A stretch of 45,454 bases of DNA, from assembly GCA_938022205.1 (NCBI GenBank), contig CALIEB010000012.1:1-45454 (forward strand). Reading direction: 5' to 3'. The position numbers were made by a program, and so were the translations under genes. The stretch is from an uncultured Anaerolineae bacterium. Its GTDB lineage: Bacteria; Chloroflexota; Anaerolineae; Aggregatilineales; Phototrophicaceae. Below the pieces are notes generated by a model. That model was given only the letters and a program-made list of their open reading frames with translations. It did not search any database and was not told the DNA's origin. Shown one piece after another: positions 1-7,664 of the stretch (positions are counted from its first letter, which is position 1; every line of letters begins with the position of its first letter).

Positions 1-498
1 CGTCGGCGTGAAGGTCGCAGTCGGCGTGTCGGTCGGTGTCGGCGTAAGGCTGGGCAAGGGCGTGTGCGTCGCCGTGTCGGTGGCGGTCGGCGTGAACGTG
101 AACGTGGGCGTAAACGTGGGCGTGGGCGTGTCGGTGATGAAGCGCGTCGGGCTGGGTGGCGGCGTGTCGGTGGGCGTGAAAGTCAGCGTCGCCGTGTCGG
201 TGGCAGTCGGCGTGTTGGTCAGTGTCGGCGTGACGCTAGGTGGCAACGTGTGCGTCGCCGTAGGCGTGTGCGTCGCGGTGCTGGTCTCGGTGATGAGCAG
301 CGTCGCGCTAGCGGTTAGGCGTGGTGTGGGCGTGGAGGTGTTGGTCAGGCGCACGATGGGCGTATCGGTCGGCAGCACCGCCACATCGGTCGGCGGCGGC
401 GTGTCGGTGGGCGCAACGGTCGGCGTGACCTGTGGCACAATGCTGCGACATGCCCCTAAAACAATCGCCAGCGTGATGATAGTAACTCGCCCGCGCAT
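1..498 (-). CDS. Thr/Pro-rich lipoprotein, N-terminal part (runs off the window)
   Basis: The minus strand reads open from an ATG at 498-496 to the first base, 166 codons without a stop. It starts [17 protein letters not shown], a short signal peptide with lipobox LGAC, so Cys17 is the probable lipidated residue after signal peptidase II cleavage. The rest is almost pure Thr/Pro/Ala (TPTATDTAT-, TPTP- and FTPT-type repeats), the extended linker often seen in secreted Chloroflexota lipoproteins; the functional domain must lie outside the window. AAAGGG lies 7 bases before the ATG. The plus-strand open frame across this region gives a Gly/Val/Ser repeat (VGVSVGV) and is the antisense of the repeats. 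Function unknown. Confidence 0.75.
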   Translation of the reverse strand, partial: MRGRVTIITLAIVLGACRSIVPQVTPTVAPTDTPPPTDVAVLPTDTPIVRLTNTSTPTPRLTASATLLITETSTATHTPTATHTLPPSVTPTLTNTPTATDTATLTFTPTDTPPPSPTRFITDTPTPTFTPTFTFTPTATDTATHTPLPSLTPTPTDTPTATFTPT

Positions 499-531
499 GG
501 TTTTTCCCTTTGCTTTATTGCTCTGCTTGCT

Positions 532-537
532 ATTATA
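532..537 (-). promoter_or_regulatory. -10 box for the lipoprotein gene
   Basis: A perfect TATAAT on the minus strand lies about 35 bases upstream of the lipoprotein ATG. No good -35 hexamer is visible at 16-18 bases. The 158-bp gap 499-656 separates divergent genes, so it should also hold the promoter of the aminotransferase gene; the best I see for that is a weak TATTAT near 614. Confidence 0.4.
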
Positions 538-656
538 AGGCAAACGCACCCACGCTAACAGACGACAGCACCACGCTCGTGCGACGTTTCCCCTTACGCA
601 CAGCGCAGGGGCTGTATTATGCTTGCGCCGCTTATTATGTAACGTAAAAAAGGCTT

Positions 657-1841
657 ATGGTGATGACTACTTTTGAACAAACCCCTGATATTCGCGCCCT
701 CTATGGCTCCAAATGGACAACTTTCGCCGAAGACGTGCTGCCGATGTGGATAGCCGACATGGATTTTCCCAGCCCCCCCGCCATCCAGCGCGCCCTCATC
801 GAACGCGCCCAAAGCGGCATGTTGGGCTACACGCTCGATTATCCACCGCTCAAAGAGGTGGTGGTGGCGCGCATGCAGCGGCTTTACGGTTGGGACATCA
901 CGCCGCAAGACATCTTGCTCATTCCGGGCATGGTGGTTGCGCTGAACATGGTCACGCGGGCGTTGGGCAAGGCAGGCGAGGGTGTGTTGATGCAAACGCC
1001 GGTCTACGGACCTTTCTTGACCATCCCCGCCAACAACGGCTTGTTTGCCCAAGCGGTCGACCTCGTCGCTACGGCCACAGGGCAGCACACCTTCGCCTAT
1101 CACACCGACTTTGACGCGCTAGAGCGCGCTATTACCAAGCAAACGCGCCTCTTCTACCTGTGCAGTCCGCACAACCCGGGCGGCTTCATCTACAGCCGTG
1201 AAGAGTTGGCGCAGCTTGCCGAAATTTGCCTGCGCAACCACGTGACCATCGTTGCCGACGAAATCCACAGCGACCTGATACTTGAAGGTGCGCACACGCC
1301 AATAGCCACGCTCTCGCCCGAAGTCGCACAACAGACGATTACGCTGATTGCGCCGAGCAAGACCTACAACATGCCGGGGTTGGCATGTTCGGTGGCGATT
1401 ATTCAAAACGCTAAGCTGCGGCAAAAGGTCGCGCAGCAAGTGCAAGCGATGGGGCTGCACGTCAACGTTGCCGGCTTGGTGGCAGCAACAGCCGCCTACC
1501 AAGAGGGCGACGCTTGGCTCAGCGAGGTGCTGACGTATCTTAGGGGCAACCGCGACTTTCTGGTGGCGTTTGTCAGCGAAACGCTACCTGAAGTCAAGAC
1601 CACCGTGCCAGCCGCCACCTACTTGGCGTGGCTGGATGCCAGCGCGCTGCCCACGCCCGACGGGCAGTCCGTCGCCCAATTTTTGCTAGAAAAGGCGCGC
1701 GTTGCCGTCAACAACGGCGATTTTTTCCGCACGCACAACGCGCAAAGCGGGCGCGACGGCTTCATCCGCATCAATTTTGCTTGCCCGCGCCCGCGTCTTG
1801 AGGAGGGCTTGACGCGCATCGCCCGTGCTGTGAAAGGTTAG
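657..1841 (+). CDS. patB: PatB/MalY-type PLP aminotransferase (putative C-S lyase)
   Basis: This is a fold-type I PLP enzyme of the PatB/MalY subgroup, which generally cleaves cystathionine or other cysteine S-conjugates to pyruvate, ammonia and a thiol. About 394 residues is the normal family length. The N-terminal MWIADMDF motif is the subgroup hallmark. The SPHNPGG loop (carboxylate/PLP phosphate contacts), VADEIHSD (Asp contacting the pyridine nitrogen) and APSKTYNMPGL with the Schiff-base Lys235 are all present. The ATG at 657 and the in-frame ATG at 663 both follow a weak AAAAGG; the choice matters by two residues. It is followed after 85 bp by the Clp paralog, which has its own promoter. 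The substrate (cystathionine or another) cannot be read from sequence. Confidence 0.85.
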   Translation: MVMTTFEQTPDIRALYGSKWTTFAEDVLPMWIADMDFPSPPAIQRALIERAQSGMLGYTLDYPPLKEVVVARMQRLYGWDITPQDILLIPGMVVALNMVTRALGKAGEGVLMQTPVYGPFLTIPANNGLFAQAVDLVATATGQHTFAYHTDFDALERAITKQTRLFYLCSPHNPGGFIYSREELAQLAEICLRNHVTIVADEIHSDLILEGAHTPIATLSPEVAQQTITLIAPSKTYNMPGLACSVAIIQNAKLRQKVAQQVQAMGLHVNVAGLVAATAAYQEGDAWLSEVLTYLRGNRDFLVAFVSETLPEVKTTVPAATYLAWLDASALPTPDGQSVAQFLLEKARVAVNNGDFFRTHNAQSGRDGFIRINFACPRPRLEEGLTRIARAVKG

Positions 1842-1858
1842 GCGCGCTGGTTTTCGTT

Positions 1859-1900
1859 GTGAATACTGCTCGAATTGATGCTACAATAGACAGTGTTCAC
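1859..1900 (+). promoter_or_regulatory. Promoter of the Clp paralog flanked by a 10-bp inverted repeat
   Basis: TACAAT (1882-1887) preceded by TGC (1879-1881) forms an extended -10 box, with a poor -35 (TTGTGA at 19 bp). Two arms, GTGAATACTG (1859-1868) and CAGTGTTCAC (1891-1900), are reverse complements except for one base and are 22 bp apart. They bracket the -10, with the right arm over the expected transcription start. This geometry suits a repressor operator. It is inferred from sequence symmetry only. Confidence 0.5.
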
Positions 1901-1926
1901 GCCAAACCACAGAGAGGACGCACCGC

Positions 1927-4176
1927 ATGGGGACACTCAACCCGGATTTGCTCTCGAAGGACTTGGACGCAGCCCTCAACGACGCGGTTGACTTGCGCAA
2001 GGAGCTGCGCCAACAAGCGTTACAGCCTGAGCTGCTGCTCCTTGCGCTGCTGCGCCGCCCTGACACCGCCGTCATGCGCTTGTTCAACGTGTTTAAGCAG
2101 CAGCGCGGCGTTGACCTTGAGAAGCTCGAGCGGCAGGTGCGTCTCGCTGCTGAAAGCCGCCGCGACCAAAGCGGCAGCCTCGACTTCGTGGCGCGCGGCA
2201 ACAACAAAGTGCCGCTTAGCCGCCAGATGATTATCCTGCTCGACGAGGCATTAGGCGTGGCGAACTCCTTTCACGAGGTGCGCATCGACACCGACCACGT
2301 GCTAGTGGTAATGGCGGAAGCCTCGATGAGTACCAGTGGGCTGCTGCGGGCGGTGGGCATCACGCCCAAAGCCATCACAGACATCTTGAACGACTCCAGC
2401 CAAGTGCTGCCCGTCAAGCGGTCTAGCGGCACCACGCAGGACTTCGTCGCGTCGGCGCGGCGCGGCAGCATGAAGGCGGTTTACTTCCGCGAGGACTTGC
2501 TGCGCGAGATGATGAACATCTTAGCGCAAGCCGTCAACCGCCACATCATCTTGGTCGGTCCTGACGGCGTGGGCAAGCGCACGCTCGCCTACAGCCTCGC
2601 GCTGCTCATTTCCGAAGGCAAGGGACCCGCCAACATCAGCAACCTTGTGCAAATCAACGAGACCGCGCTGTTGGACAATGAGCAACAAGCCATTCGCGCC
2701 GGCATCAGCCAAGCCAAGCATGGCATTCTCTTCATCCCGCACCTACACCGCTTTTTCGGCGGTCCGGTCAAAGCCGAGTTCCCTAAAGTGACCCCGCTCA
2801 TTCAAAAGGCATTTCTTGACGACGACCCCATCCTTATCGGCACGACCACCGAGCAAGACTATCAGCAGCGCATGGCAAACGTGAGCGCAATCACCGAAAA
2901 CAGCCAAATTGTGCGCGTCAACGAGCCGTCTTTGGCGGAAACGATGGAGATTTTGCACATCCTCAAGCCGCACATCGAAGCCAGCTACGACCTACAAATT
3001 GAGGACAAGGCGTTAGAGGTCGCCGCTAACCTTGCCAAACGCTACCTCACGGCGATGCCGCTGCCGCGCAGCGCGGAACATCTGCTGCACCGCACCGCTG
3101 CGATGGTCAACATGAGCCAGCAGCAGCATCTCGCCTTTCGCCCGGAGCTAGCGGACAATTTGCTCGACGTGGAGGACGTGACGCTGACCGCCAGCCAGAT
3201 GACGGGCGTGCCGGTCAGCAAGCTGGGCGAGGACGAACGCCTGCGCTATGCCAGCATGGTGGAACACCTTAAGGAGCGCATCATCGGGCAAGACGAGGCG
3301 GTCATCGTCGTCAGCCGCGCCATTAAGACGGCGCGTGTGGGCTTGAAGGATGCCAAACGCCCGATTGGCGCGTTCTTGTTCTTGGGTCCGACGGGCGTAG
3401 GCAAGACCGAGCTGGCGCGCGCGCTGGCGGAGTTTATGTTTGGCAGCGAGGACGCGATGCTGCCGCTGGACATGTCGGAGTTTAAGGACGAAAGCTCGAT
3501 TAACCGCTTGATTGGCTCGCCGATTGGCTATATTGGCAGCGAAGAGGGCGGGCAGCTAACCGAGCGCATTCGCCAGCAGCCCTACACGATTGTGCTGTTC
3601 GACGAAGTGGAGAAGGCGCACCCGCGCATCCTCGACATTTTGTTGCAGGTGATTGAAGAAGGACGCTTGACCGACGGGCGCGGCAACACGACGCGCTTTA
3701 GCGAGACGGTGATTATCCTGACCAGCAACATTGGCGCGGAGCATTTGGCAGTGCCGGTCTTGGATGACGACATCAAGGAGATGGTGATGGAGCAGGTCAA
3801 GGCGTTCATGCGTCCGGAGTTCATCAACCGCTTGGATGAGGTTGTCATGTTCAACGCGCTGAGCGACGAGAACCTTGCCGACATCATGCGCCTGCTGCTC
3901 AAGAAAGAGGTCAAGATGGCAGCCGAGCGCGGCTTAAACTTGGTGATAACCGATGCTGCCGTGCAGTGGATGCTCGCGCAGAACGACGAGCCGGGTTACG
4001 GCGCGCGCCCGCTCAAGCGCATCATCCGCCGCCACATGCGCGAGCCGCTGGCGGACTTCTTGCTCAAGGCGAACCCACCCAGCGGCACGGAAGTGCGCAT
4101 CACCACCCACCGCAAGAAAGACGCAGGTCTCAAGTTCAGCGCGGTGGTTAACGGCAAAGAGATAGCGGTGGAATAG
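1927..4176 (+). CDS. Clp/Hsp100 AAA+ paralog with degenerate D1 ring
   Basis: This 749-residue protein has ClpC/ClpB layout: a double Clp-N domain (about 8-155), D1 (about 185-395) and D2 (about 440-749). D2 is intact: Walker A GPTGVGKT (487-494), Walker B IVLFDE (555-560) and arginine finger in PEFINRLD. D1 is damaged: Walker A reads GPDGVGKRT (211-219), the Walker B acidic pair is replaced in GILFIPHLH (266-274), and the LERRF arginine-finger segment is absent. The ClpC coiled-coil M domain is reduced to a short link. The [LIV]GF ClpP-docking loop seen in the ClpC of this window is missing after the D2 sensor. I infer a ClpP-independent remodelling ATPase with a structural D1. The ATG at 1927 follows GAGAGGA. 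It is translationally coupled to the next gene. Confidence 0.88.
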   Translation: MGTLNPDLLSKDLDAALNDAVDLRKELRQQALQPELLLLALLRRPDTAVMRLFNVFKQQRGVDLEKLERQVRLAAESRRDQSGSLDFVARGNNKVPLSRQMIILLDEALGVANSFHEVRIDTDHVLVVMAEASMSTSGLLRAVGITPKAITDILNDSSQVLPVKRSSGTTQDFVASARRGSMKAVYFREDLLREMMNILAQAVNRHIILVGPDGVGKRTLAYSLALLISEGKGPANISNLVQINETALLDNEQQAIRAGISQAKHGILFIPHLHRFFGGPVKAEFPKVTPLIQKAFLDDDPILIGTTTEQDYQQRMANVSAITENSQIVRVNEPSLAETMEILHILKPHIEASYDLQIEDKALEVAANLAKRYLTAMPLPRSAEHLLHRTAAMVNMSQQQHLAFRPELADNLLDVEDVTLTASQMTGVPVSKLGEDERLRYASMVEHLKERIIGQDEAVIVVSRAIKTARVGLKDAKRPIGAFLFLGPTGVGKTELARALAEFMFGSEDAMLPLDMSEFKDESSINRLIGSPIGYIGSEEGGQLTERIRQQPYTIVLFDEVEKAHPRILDILLQVIEEGRLTDGRGNTTRFSETVIILTSNIGAEHLAVPVLDDDIKEMVMEQVKAFMRPEFINRLDEVVMFNALSDENLADIMRLLLKKEVKMAAERGLNLVITDAAVQWMLAQNDEPGYGARPLKRIIRRHMREPLADFLLKANPPSGTEVRITTHRKKDAGLKFSAVVNGKEIAVE

Positions 4177-4178
4177 CG

Positions 4179-4760
4179 ATGGACGACGACAGACGCACAC
4201 AAAGTGCCCGCCCGTTCCCCAAGCGGCTGCGGCTCGGTTGGCAAGCGTGGGAAGCCACCGTCGGCTATATCGCGCTGGAACACGCGCCCGATGCCACGCT
4301 CACGGTAAGCCTCACGCCTAGCGAAGGCGTGGTGCTGTGGGCGGCGGCGTTGGTCTGGGGCGACAAGCAAGAGCGCGTGGAGGGTTGTGTCAGCCTGCCC
4401 GCCGCGCTCAACGAGCTGTGGCAGCGCGTTGCGGTCAACCATGTGATTTTTAAGACACTAGAAGCCGCCGCGCGCCAGCCCATCGGCTACGACGATGACC
4501 AGTGGCTTGACGAGCCTACCGAAGCCATTTTCTCGCGCTTGGTGGCGGTGACAGCCACCATCTTCAAGGACGACTGGCAGCTGCTGCTCATCTACCGCCC
4601 CGTCGAAACGCCCGAAGAGCGCGTGCATATTCGCCTCATCGCGCGGCAGAACAGCGTGCTTTGGGGCGGTAGGGGCGTGACGCTGCGCGATGCCTGCCGC
4701 AATCTCTACCTTAACGCCACGCCGGTTTTCAAGCACTATATGGCACAAGGCGACGACTAA
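4179..4760 (+). CDS. Unknown protein coupled to the Clp paralog
   Basis: This 193-residue soluble protein has no signal peptide, membrane segment or family I recognise. Its start lies 2 bases after the stop of the degenerate Clp ATPase, so translation is probably coupled and the two proteins likely work together. It has a basic N-terminus (PFPKRLRLGWQAWEATVGY), a hydrophobic middle that looks like alternating strands (VVLWAAALVWGD), an acidic patch (YDDDQWLDEPTE) and a strand-rich C-terminal half ending LRDACRNLYLNATPVFKHYM. It could be a substrate adaptor or an inhibitor of the ATPase; this is inferred from position alone. Confidence 0.7.
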   Translation: MDDDRRTQSARPFPKRLRLGWQAWEATVGYIALEHAPDATLTVSLTPSEGVVLWAAALVWGDKQERVEGCVSLPAALNELWQRVAVNHVIFKTLEAAARQPIGYDDDQWLDEPTEAIFSRLVAVTATIFKDDWQLLLIYRPVETPEERVHIRLIARQNSVLWGGRGVTLRDACRNLYLNATPVFKHYMAQGDD

Positions 4761-4796
4761 CCTACTGTTTCTCTCCTATAGAAAGGACACGCTGTC

Positions 4797-6218
4797 ATGA
4801 CGCTTGACACCTCTATCTTTCGCAAATACGACATTCGCGGCGTTGCAAGCGACCACACCGGCAAGGCGGTGCAACTCACGCCCGACGTGGCGCGCCTTGT
4901 CGGGCAGGCACTCGGCACGTACTTGCCCGAGCAGTTTGCCACCGAGCGCGTGTTTGTCGGCTCTGACAACCGCACAACCAGCCCTGCGTTAAAGCAAGCG
5001 ATGATCGAAGGCTTGCTCAGCACAGGCATGGACGTGACCGACATCGGCGAGGTGCTGACTCCCACCACCTACTTTGCCGCCGCCAGCTACGGCGACAAGG
5101 GCGCGGGCGTGATGATTACCGGCAGCCACCTCACCACCGAATTCAATGGCATCAAGATGGCGTACGGGCGGCTCGCGCTGGCGGACAGCCAAATCCAAGA
5201 CCTGCTCAAGATCATTCAGAGCGGCGCATTCAAACAGGGCGTTGGCACGCTCTCGCGCGACTACGACACCATCCACCGCCACATGGCAGCCATTGGCAGC
5301 AAGGTGCAGATGGCGCGCAAGCTCAAGGTGGTGTTGGACGCGGGCAATGGCTTGAGTGGCACGTACATCCCGCCGCTGCTAGAAAAGCTCGGTTTGGAGG
5401 TCGTCGGCTTGTACCTCGAGCCAGACGGCACGTTCCCCAACCACTTGCCCAACCCCGAAGACCCCGAAATGACCAAAGACCTTGAGGCGAAGGTGCTGGA
5501 AGTCGGGGCGGATGTCGGACTGGCGTTTGATGGCGACAGCGACCGCTGCGGCTTCATCGACAATCACGGGCATCACATCGCCGCCGACCGCCTGCTAGCA
5601 CTGCTGGCGCGCGATTTGCTCACGCGACACAAGGGCGCGGCGATTGTCTTCGACGTAAAAGCCTCGCAGGCTCTGCCTGACGAAATCAAGAAGTATGGCG
5701 GCGTGCCCGTCATGTGGAAGGCGGGACACAGCCTGATGAAGCAGAAGATGAACGAAATCGGCTCGCCGTTGGGCGGCGAGGTCAGCGGGCATATCTTCAT
5801 CGGCGAAGACTACTTCGGCTTCGACGACGCGCCGCTTGTGGCGTTGAAAGCGTTGGAAATTTTCGCCAAGTCTGAACAAACCGTCGCCGAGATTTTCGAT
5901 GCCATTCCCAAGCTGGTCGCCACGCCCGAAATCATCCTAAGCGCGCCCGACGACGTGAAGTTTGGCATCATCAACGCGATAAGTGCCGCGCTCGCCAAAG
6001 ACCACGAAGTCATCACGGTGGACGGGGCGCGCGCGATTTTCGAACACGGCTGGGGCTTGGTGCGCGCTAGCAACACTCAGCCCGCCATCACGCTGCGCTT
6101 TGAGGCGTATACCAAAGAGCAGCTGGTCAGCTACATGCAACTCTTCAAGGCACAGCTCGACCAATATCCACAAATTGACCAGACCAAGTTCCTACAGCAG
6201 CTTGCCGCCTTCAGCTAG
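4797..6218 (+). CDS. manB: Phosphomannomutase/phosphoglucomutase (alpha-D-phosphohexomutase)
   Basis: This 473-residue enzyme of the alpha-D-phosphohexomutase family interconverts hexose 1- and 6-phosphates to supply GDP-mannose or UDP-glucose for glycan synthesis. It has the N-terminal FRKYDIRG signature, the phosphoserine loop TGSH with Ser110, the metal loop DGDSDR (245-250) and the sugar-binding GEVSGH. The active-site loop continues LTTEFNG where the family usually has NPPxYNG, so the Asn after the His is Leu. An RBS (AGAAAGGA) lies 9 bases before the ATG. The two glycosyltransferase genes downstream on the same strand fit a sugar-nucleotide supply role. PMM and PGM specificity cannot be separated by eye. 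Confidence 0.88.
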   Translation: MTLDTSIFRKYDIRGVASDHTGKAVQLTPDVARLVGQALGTYLPEQFATERVFVGSDNRTTSPALKQAMIEGLLSTGMDVTDIGEVLTPTTYFAAASYGDKGAGVMITGSHLTTEFNGIKMAYGRLALADSQIQDLLKIIQSGAFKQGVGTLSRDYDTIHRHMAAIGSKVQMARKLKVVLDAGNGLSGTYIPPLLEKLGLEVVGLYLEPDGTFPNHLPNPEDPEMTKDLEAKVLEVGADVGLAFDGDSDRCGFIDNHGHHIAADRLLALLARDLLTRHKGAAIVFDVKASQALPDEIKKYGGVPVMWKAGHSLMKQKMNEIGSPLGGEVSGHIFIGEDYFGFDDAPLVALKALEIFAKSEQTVAEIFDAIPKLVATPEIILSAPDDVKFGIINAISAALAKDHEVITVDGARAIFEHGWGLVRASNTQPAITLRFEAYTKEQLVSYMQLFKAQLDQYPQIDQTKFLQQLAAFS

Positions 6219-6228
6219 GCGCGCTCGA

Positions 6229-6252
6229 GGGACGCGGCGCGCGCTGCGTCCC
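6229..6252 (+). other. GC-rich hairpin between mutase and glycosyltransferase
   Basis: GGGACGC (6229-6235) pairs perfectly with GCGTCCC (6246-6252) around a 10-base GC-rich loop, just after the mutase stop codon. No T-run follows, so it is not a standard intrinsic terminator. It may stabilise the mRNA end or attenuate read-through to the next gene. Confidence 0.3.
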
Positions 6253-6276
6253 CGCTGCGCTGCGAAAGTGTTCCCC

Positions 6277-7644
6277 ATGTGCAAACTGTACGCGCTTGTC
6301 TTGCGTCATCACCTTGCCGCACTGCTGCTGTTGGCAGTGCTACTGCGCGTGGCTGCGCTGGTGCTGCTTGCGCCCACGCTGGATTTTTCGCGCGCGGGCA
6401 ACGCCATTCACGGCAGCGAAGGCTACGACGAATACGCGCTCAACCTGCTGGCGAGCGGGGTCTACGGGCGCGAGCTTGGCACGCCTGACGCGCTGCTGCC
6501 GCCTGCCTATAGCGTCGTGCTGGCGGGCGTATACGCGCTGTTTGGGCGCAGCTTCGTGACGATTGGCGTGTTCCACATCGCGCTAGACGTGCTGTCACTG
6601 TGGCTGCTCTATGACCTTGCCCGCCGCTTGACGGGCAGCCGCCTCGTCGCAGGGCTGGCAACCGCCTTCAGCGCGTGTTACCCCTATTTGATTTTTCAGA
6701 ACTTGACGCTCATCGACACGCCATTTTGGCTGTGCTTGCTGCACGCTTACCTGTGGGCGATGGTGCGGCTGCGCCAGGCAGACACCCCGCCGCGTGCGTG
6801 GCTAGGCTGGTCGCTGCTGGCGGGCGTTGTGCTGGGCGTGGCGACGCTCACGCGCCCCATCACGCCGCCGCTAGCCGTGCTGGTCAGCTTGTGGTGCTTG
6901 TTCCGCCTGTCATTCTGGCAGAGCGTGCTGCGCGTCGCGCCGGTCGCGCTGCTGACGCTGGCGTTTTTGGGCGTTTGGACAGCGCGCAATTGGGGCGTTT
7001 ACGGCGCGTTCGTGCCGATGACCCTCACCAGCGGCGCAAACTTCTGGCAAGGCAACAGCGTGTGGACAATCCCCGTCTTTCGCGCGGGCTACGACGTGCA
7101 GTGGACAGCACCCGAAGGCATCGCCTACCCGCTCAACAGCCGCGAGGCGGACGCACAACGGTTCGCGCTCGGTGCGCAGTTCTTGCGCGACAACCCCGAC
7201 AAAATCGCCGAACTGCTCTGGGTCAAGTTCTTGGTGCATTGGAGTGTGGAGCTTGCGCCGCGCTACAACCCCATGCCCAACGAGCGTTGGGAGCTAGACG
7301 AAACGGGCGCGCTGCGCGTCGTGCCAGCCGATAACAGCATCAGCGGCATAACCGCCGCCAACACGTCCTACAACAGCGGGTTGCTCGACACGGTCGGGCG
7401 ACCGCTGCACGCGCTCTATTTTGGCACGCTGCTGCTGCTTGCGGTCGTCGGAACGCTGGTCACGGCGCGGCAGTGGCGCGAGCTGAGCTTGCTGTGGTTC
7501 GTGCAGCTGAGCATGACGTTCGTCTACGTGTTCTTCCACCCCGCCACGCGCTACCGTGCGCCTTCCGACCCACTGCTGTTCGTGCTGTCGGCGGCGGCAG
7601 TGGTATGGCTGTGGAGGACATGGCAGCGGCGGCGTGCGGCGTGA
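6277..7644 (+). CDS. GT-C (GT39/ArnT-like) polytopic membrane glycosyltransferase
   Basis: The gene encodes a 455-residue integral membrane protein with about 10-12 hydrophobic helices. The first helix (AALLLLAVLLRVAALVLL) is followed by an external loop with the acidic pair in GSEGYDEYALNLL, the place where GT39/PMT and ArnT enzymes carry their catalytic acid. Later LTRPITPPLAVL and the C-terminal YRAPSDPLL resemble the same families, which use lipid-linked sugars as donors. I chose ATG 6277 because the frame upstream is antisense-free overlap with the mutase gene and basic, low-hydrophobicity sequence. It lies 58 bp after the mutase and 20 bp before the GT4 gene, probably one operon. Donor and acceptor unknown. 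Confidence 0.8.
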   Translation: MCKLYALVLRHHLAALLLLAVLLRVAALVLLAPTLDFSRAGNAIHGSEGYDEYALNLLASGVYGRELGTPDALLPPAYSVVLAGVYALFGRSFVTIGVFHIALDVLSLWLLYDLARRLTGSRLVAGLATAFSACYPYLIFQNLTLIDTPFWLCLLHAYLWAMVRLRQADTPPRAWLGWSLLAGVVLGVATLTRPITPPLAVLVSLWCLFRLSFWQSVLRVAPVALLTLAFLGVWTARNWGVYGAFVPMTLTSGANFWQGNSVWTIPVFRAGYDVQWTAPEGIAYPLNSREADAQRFALGAQFLRDNPDKIAELLWVKFLVHWSVELAPRYNPMPNERWELDETGALRVVPADNSISGITAANTSYNSGLLDTVGRPLHALYFGTLLLLAVVGTLVTARQWRELSLLWFVQLSMTFVYVFFHPATRYRAPSDPLLFVLSAAAVVWLWRTWQRRRAA

Positions 7645-7664
7645 AGCCCAAAGGAATGCCGCGC

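Noticed and set aside
8..538. Long plus-strand frame coding Gly/Val/Ser repeats
   Set aside because: It has no ribosome-binding site and is the antisense of a Thr/Pro-rich minus-strand lipoprotein that has a start, RBS and lipobox.
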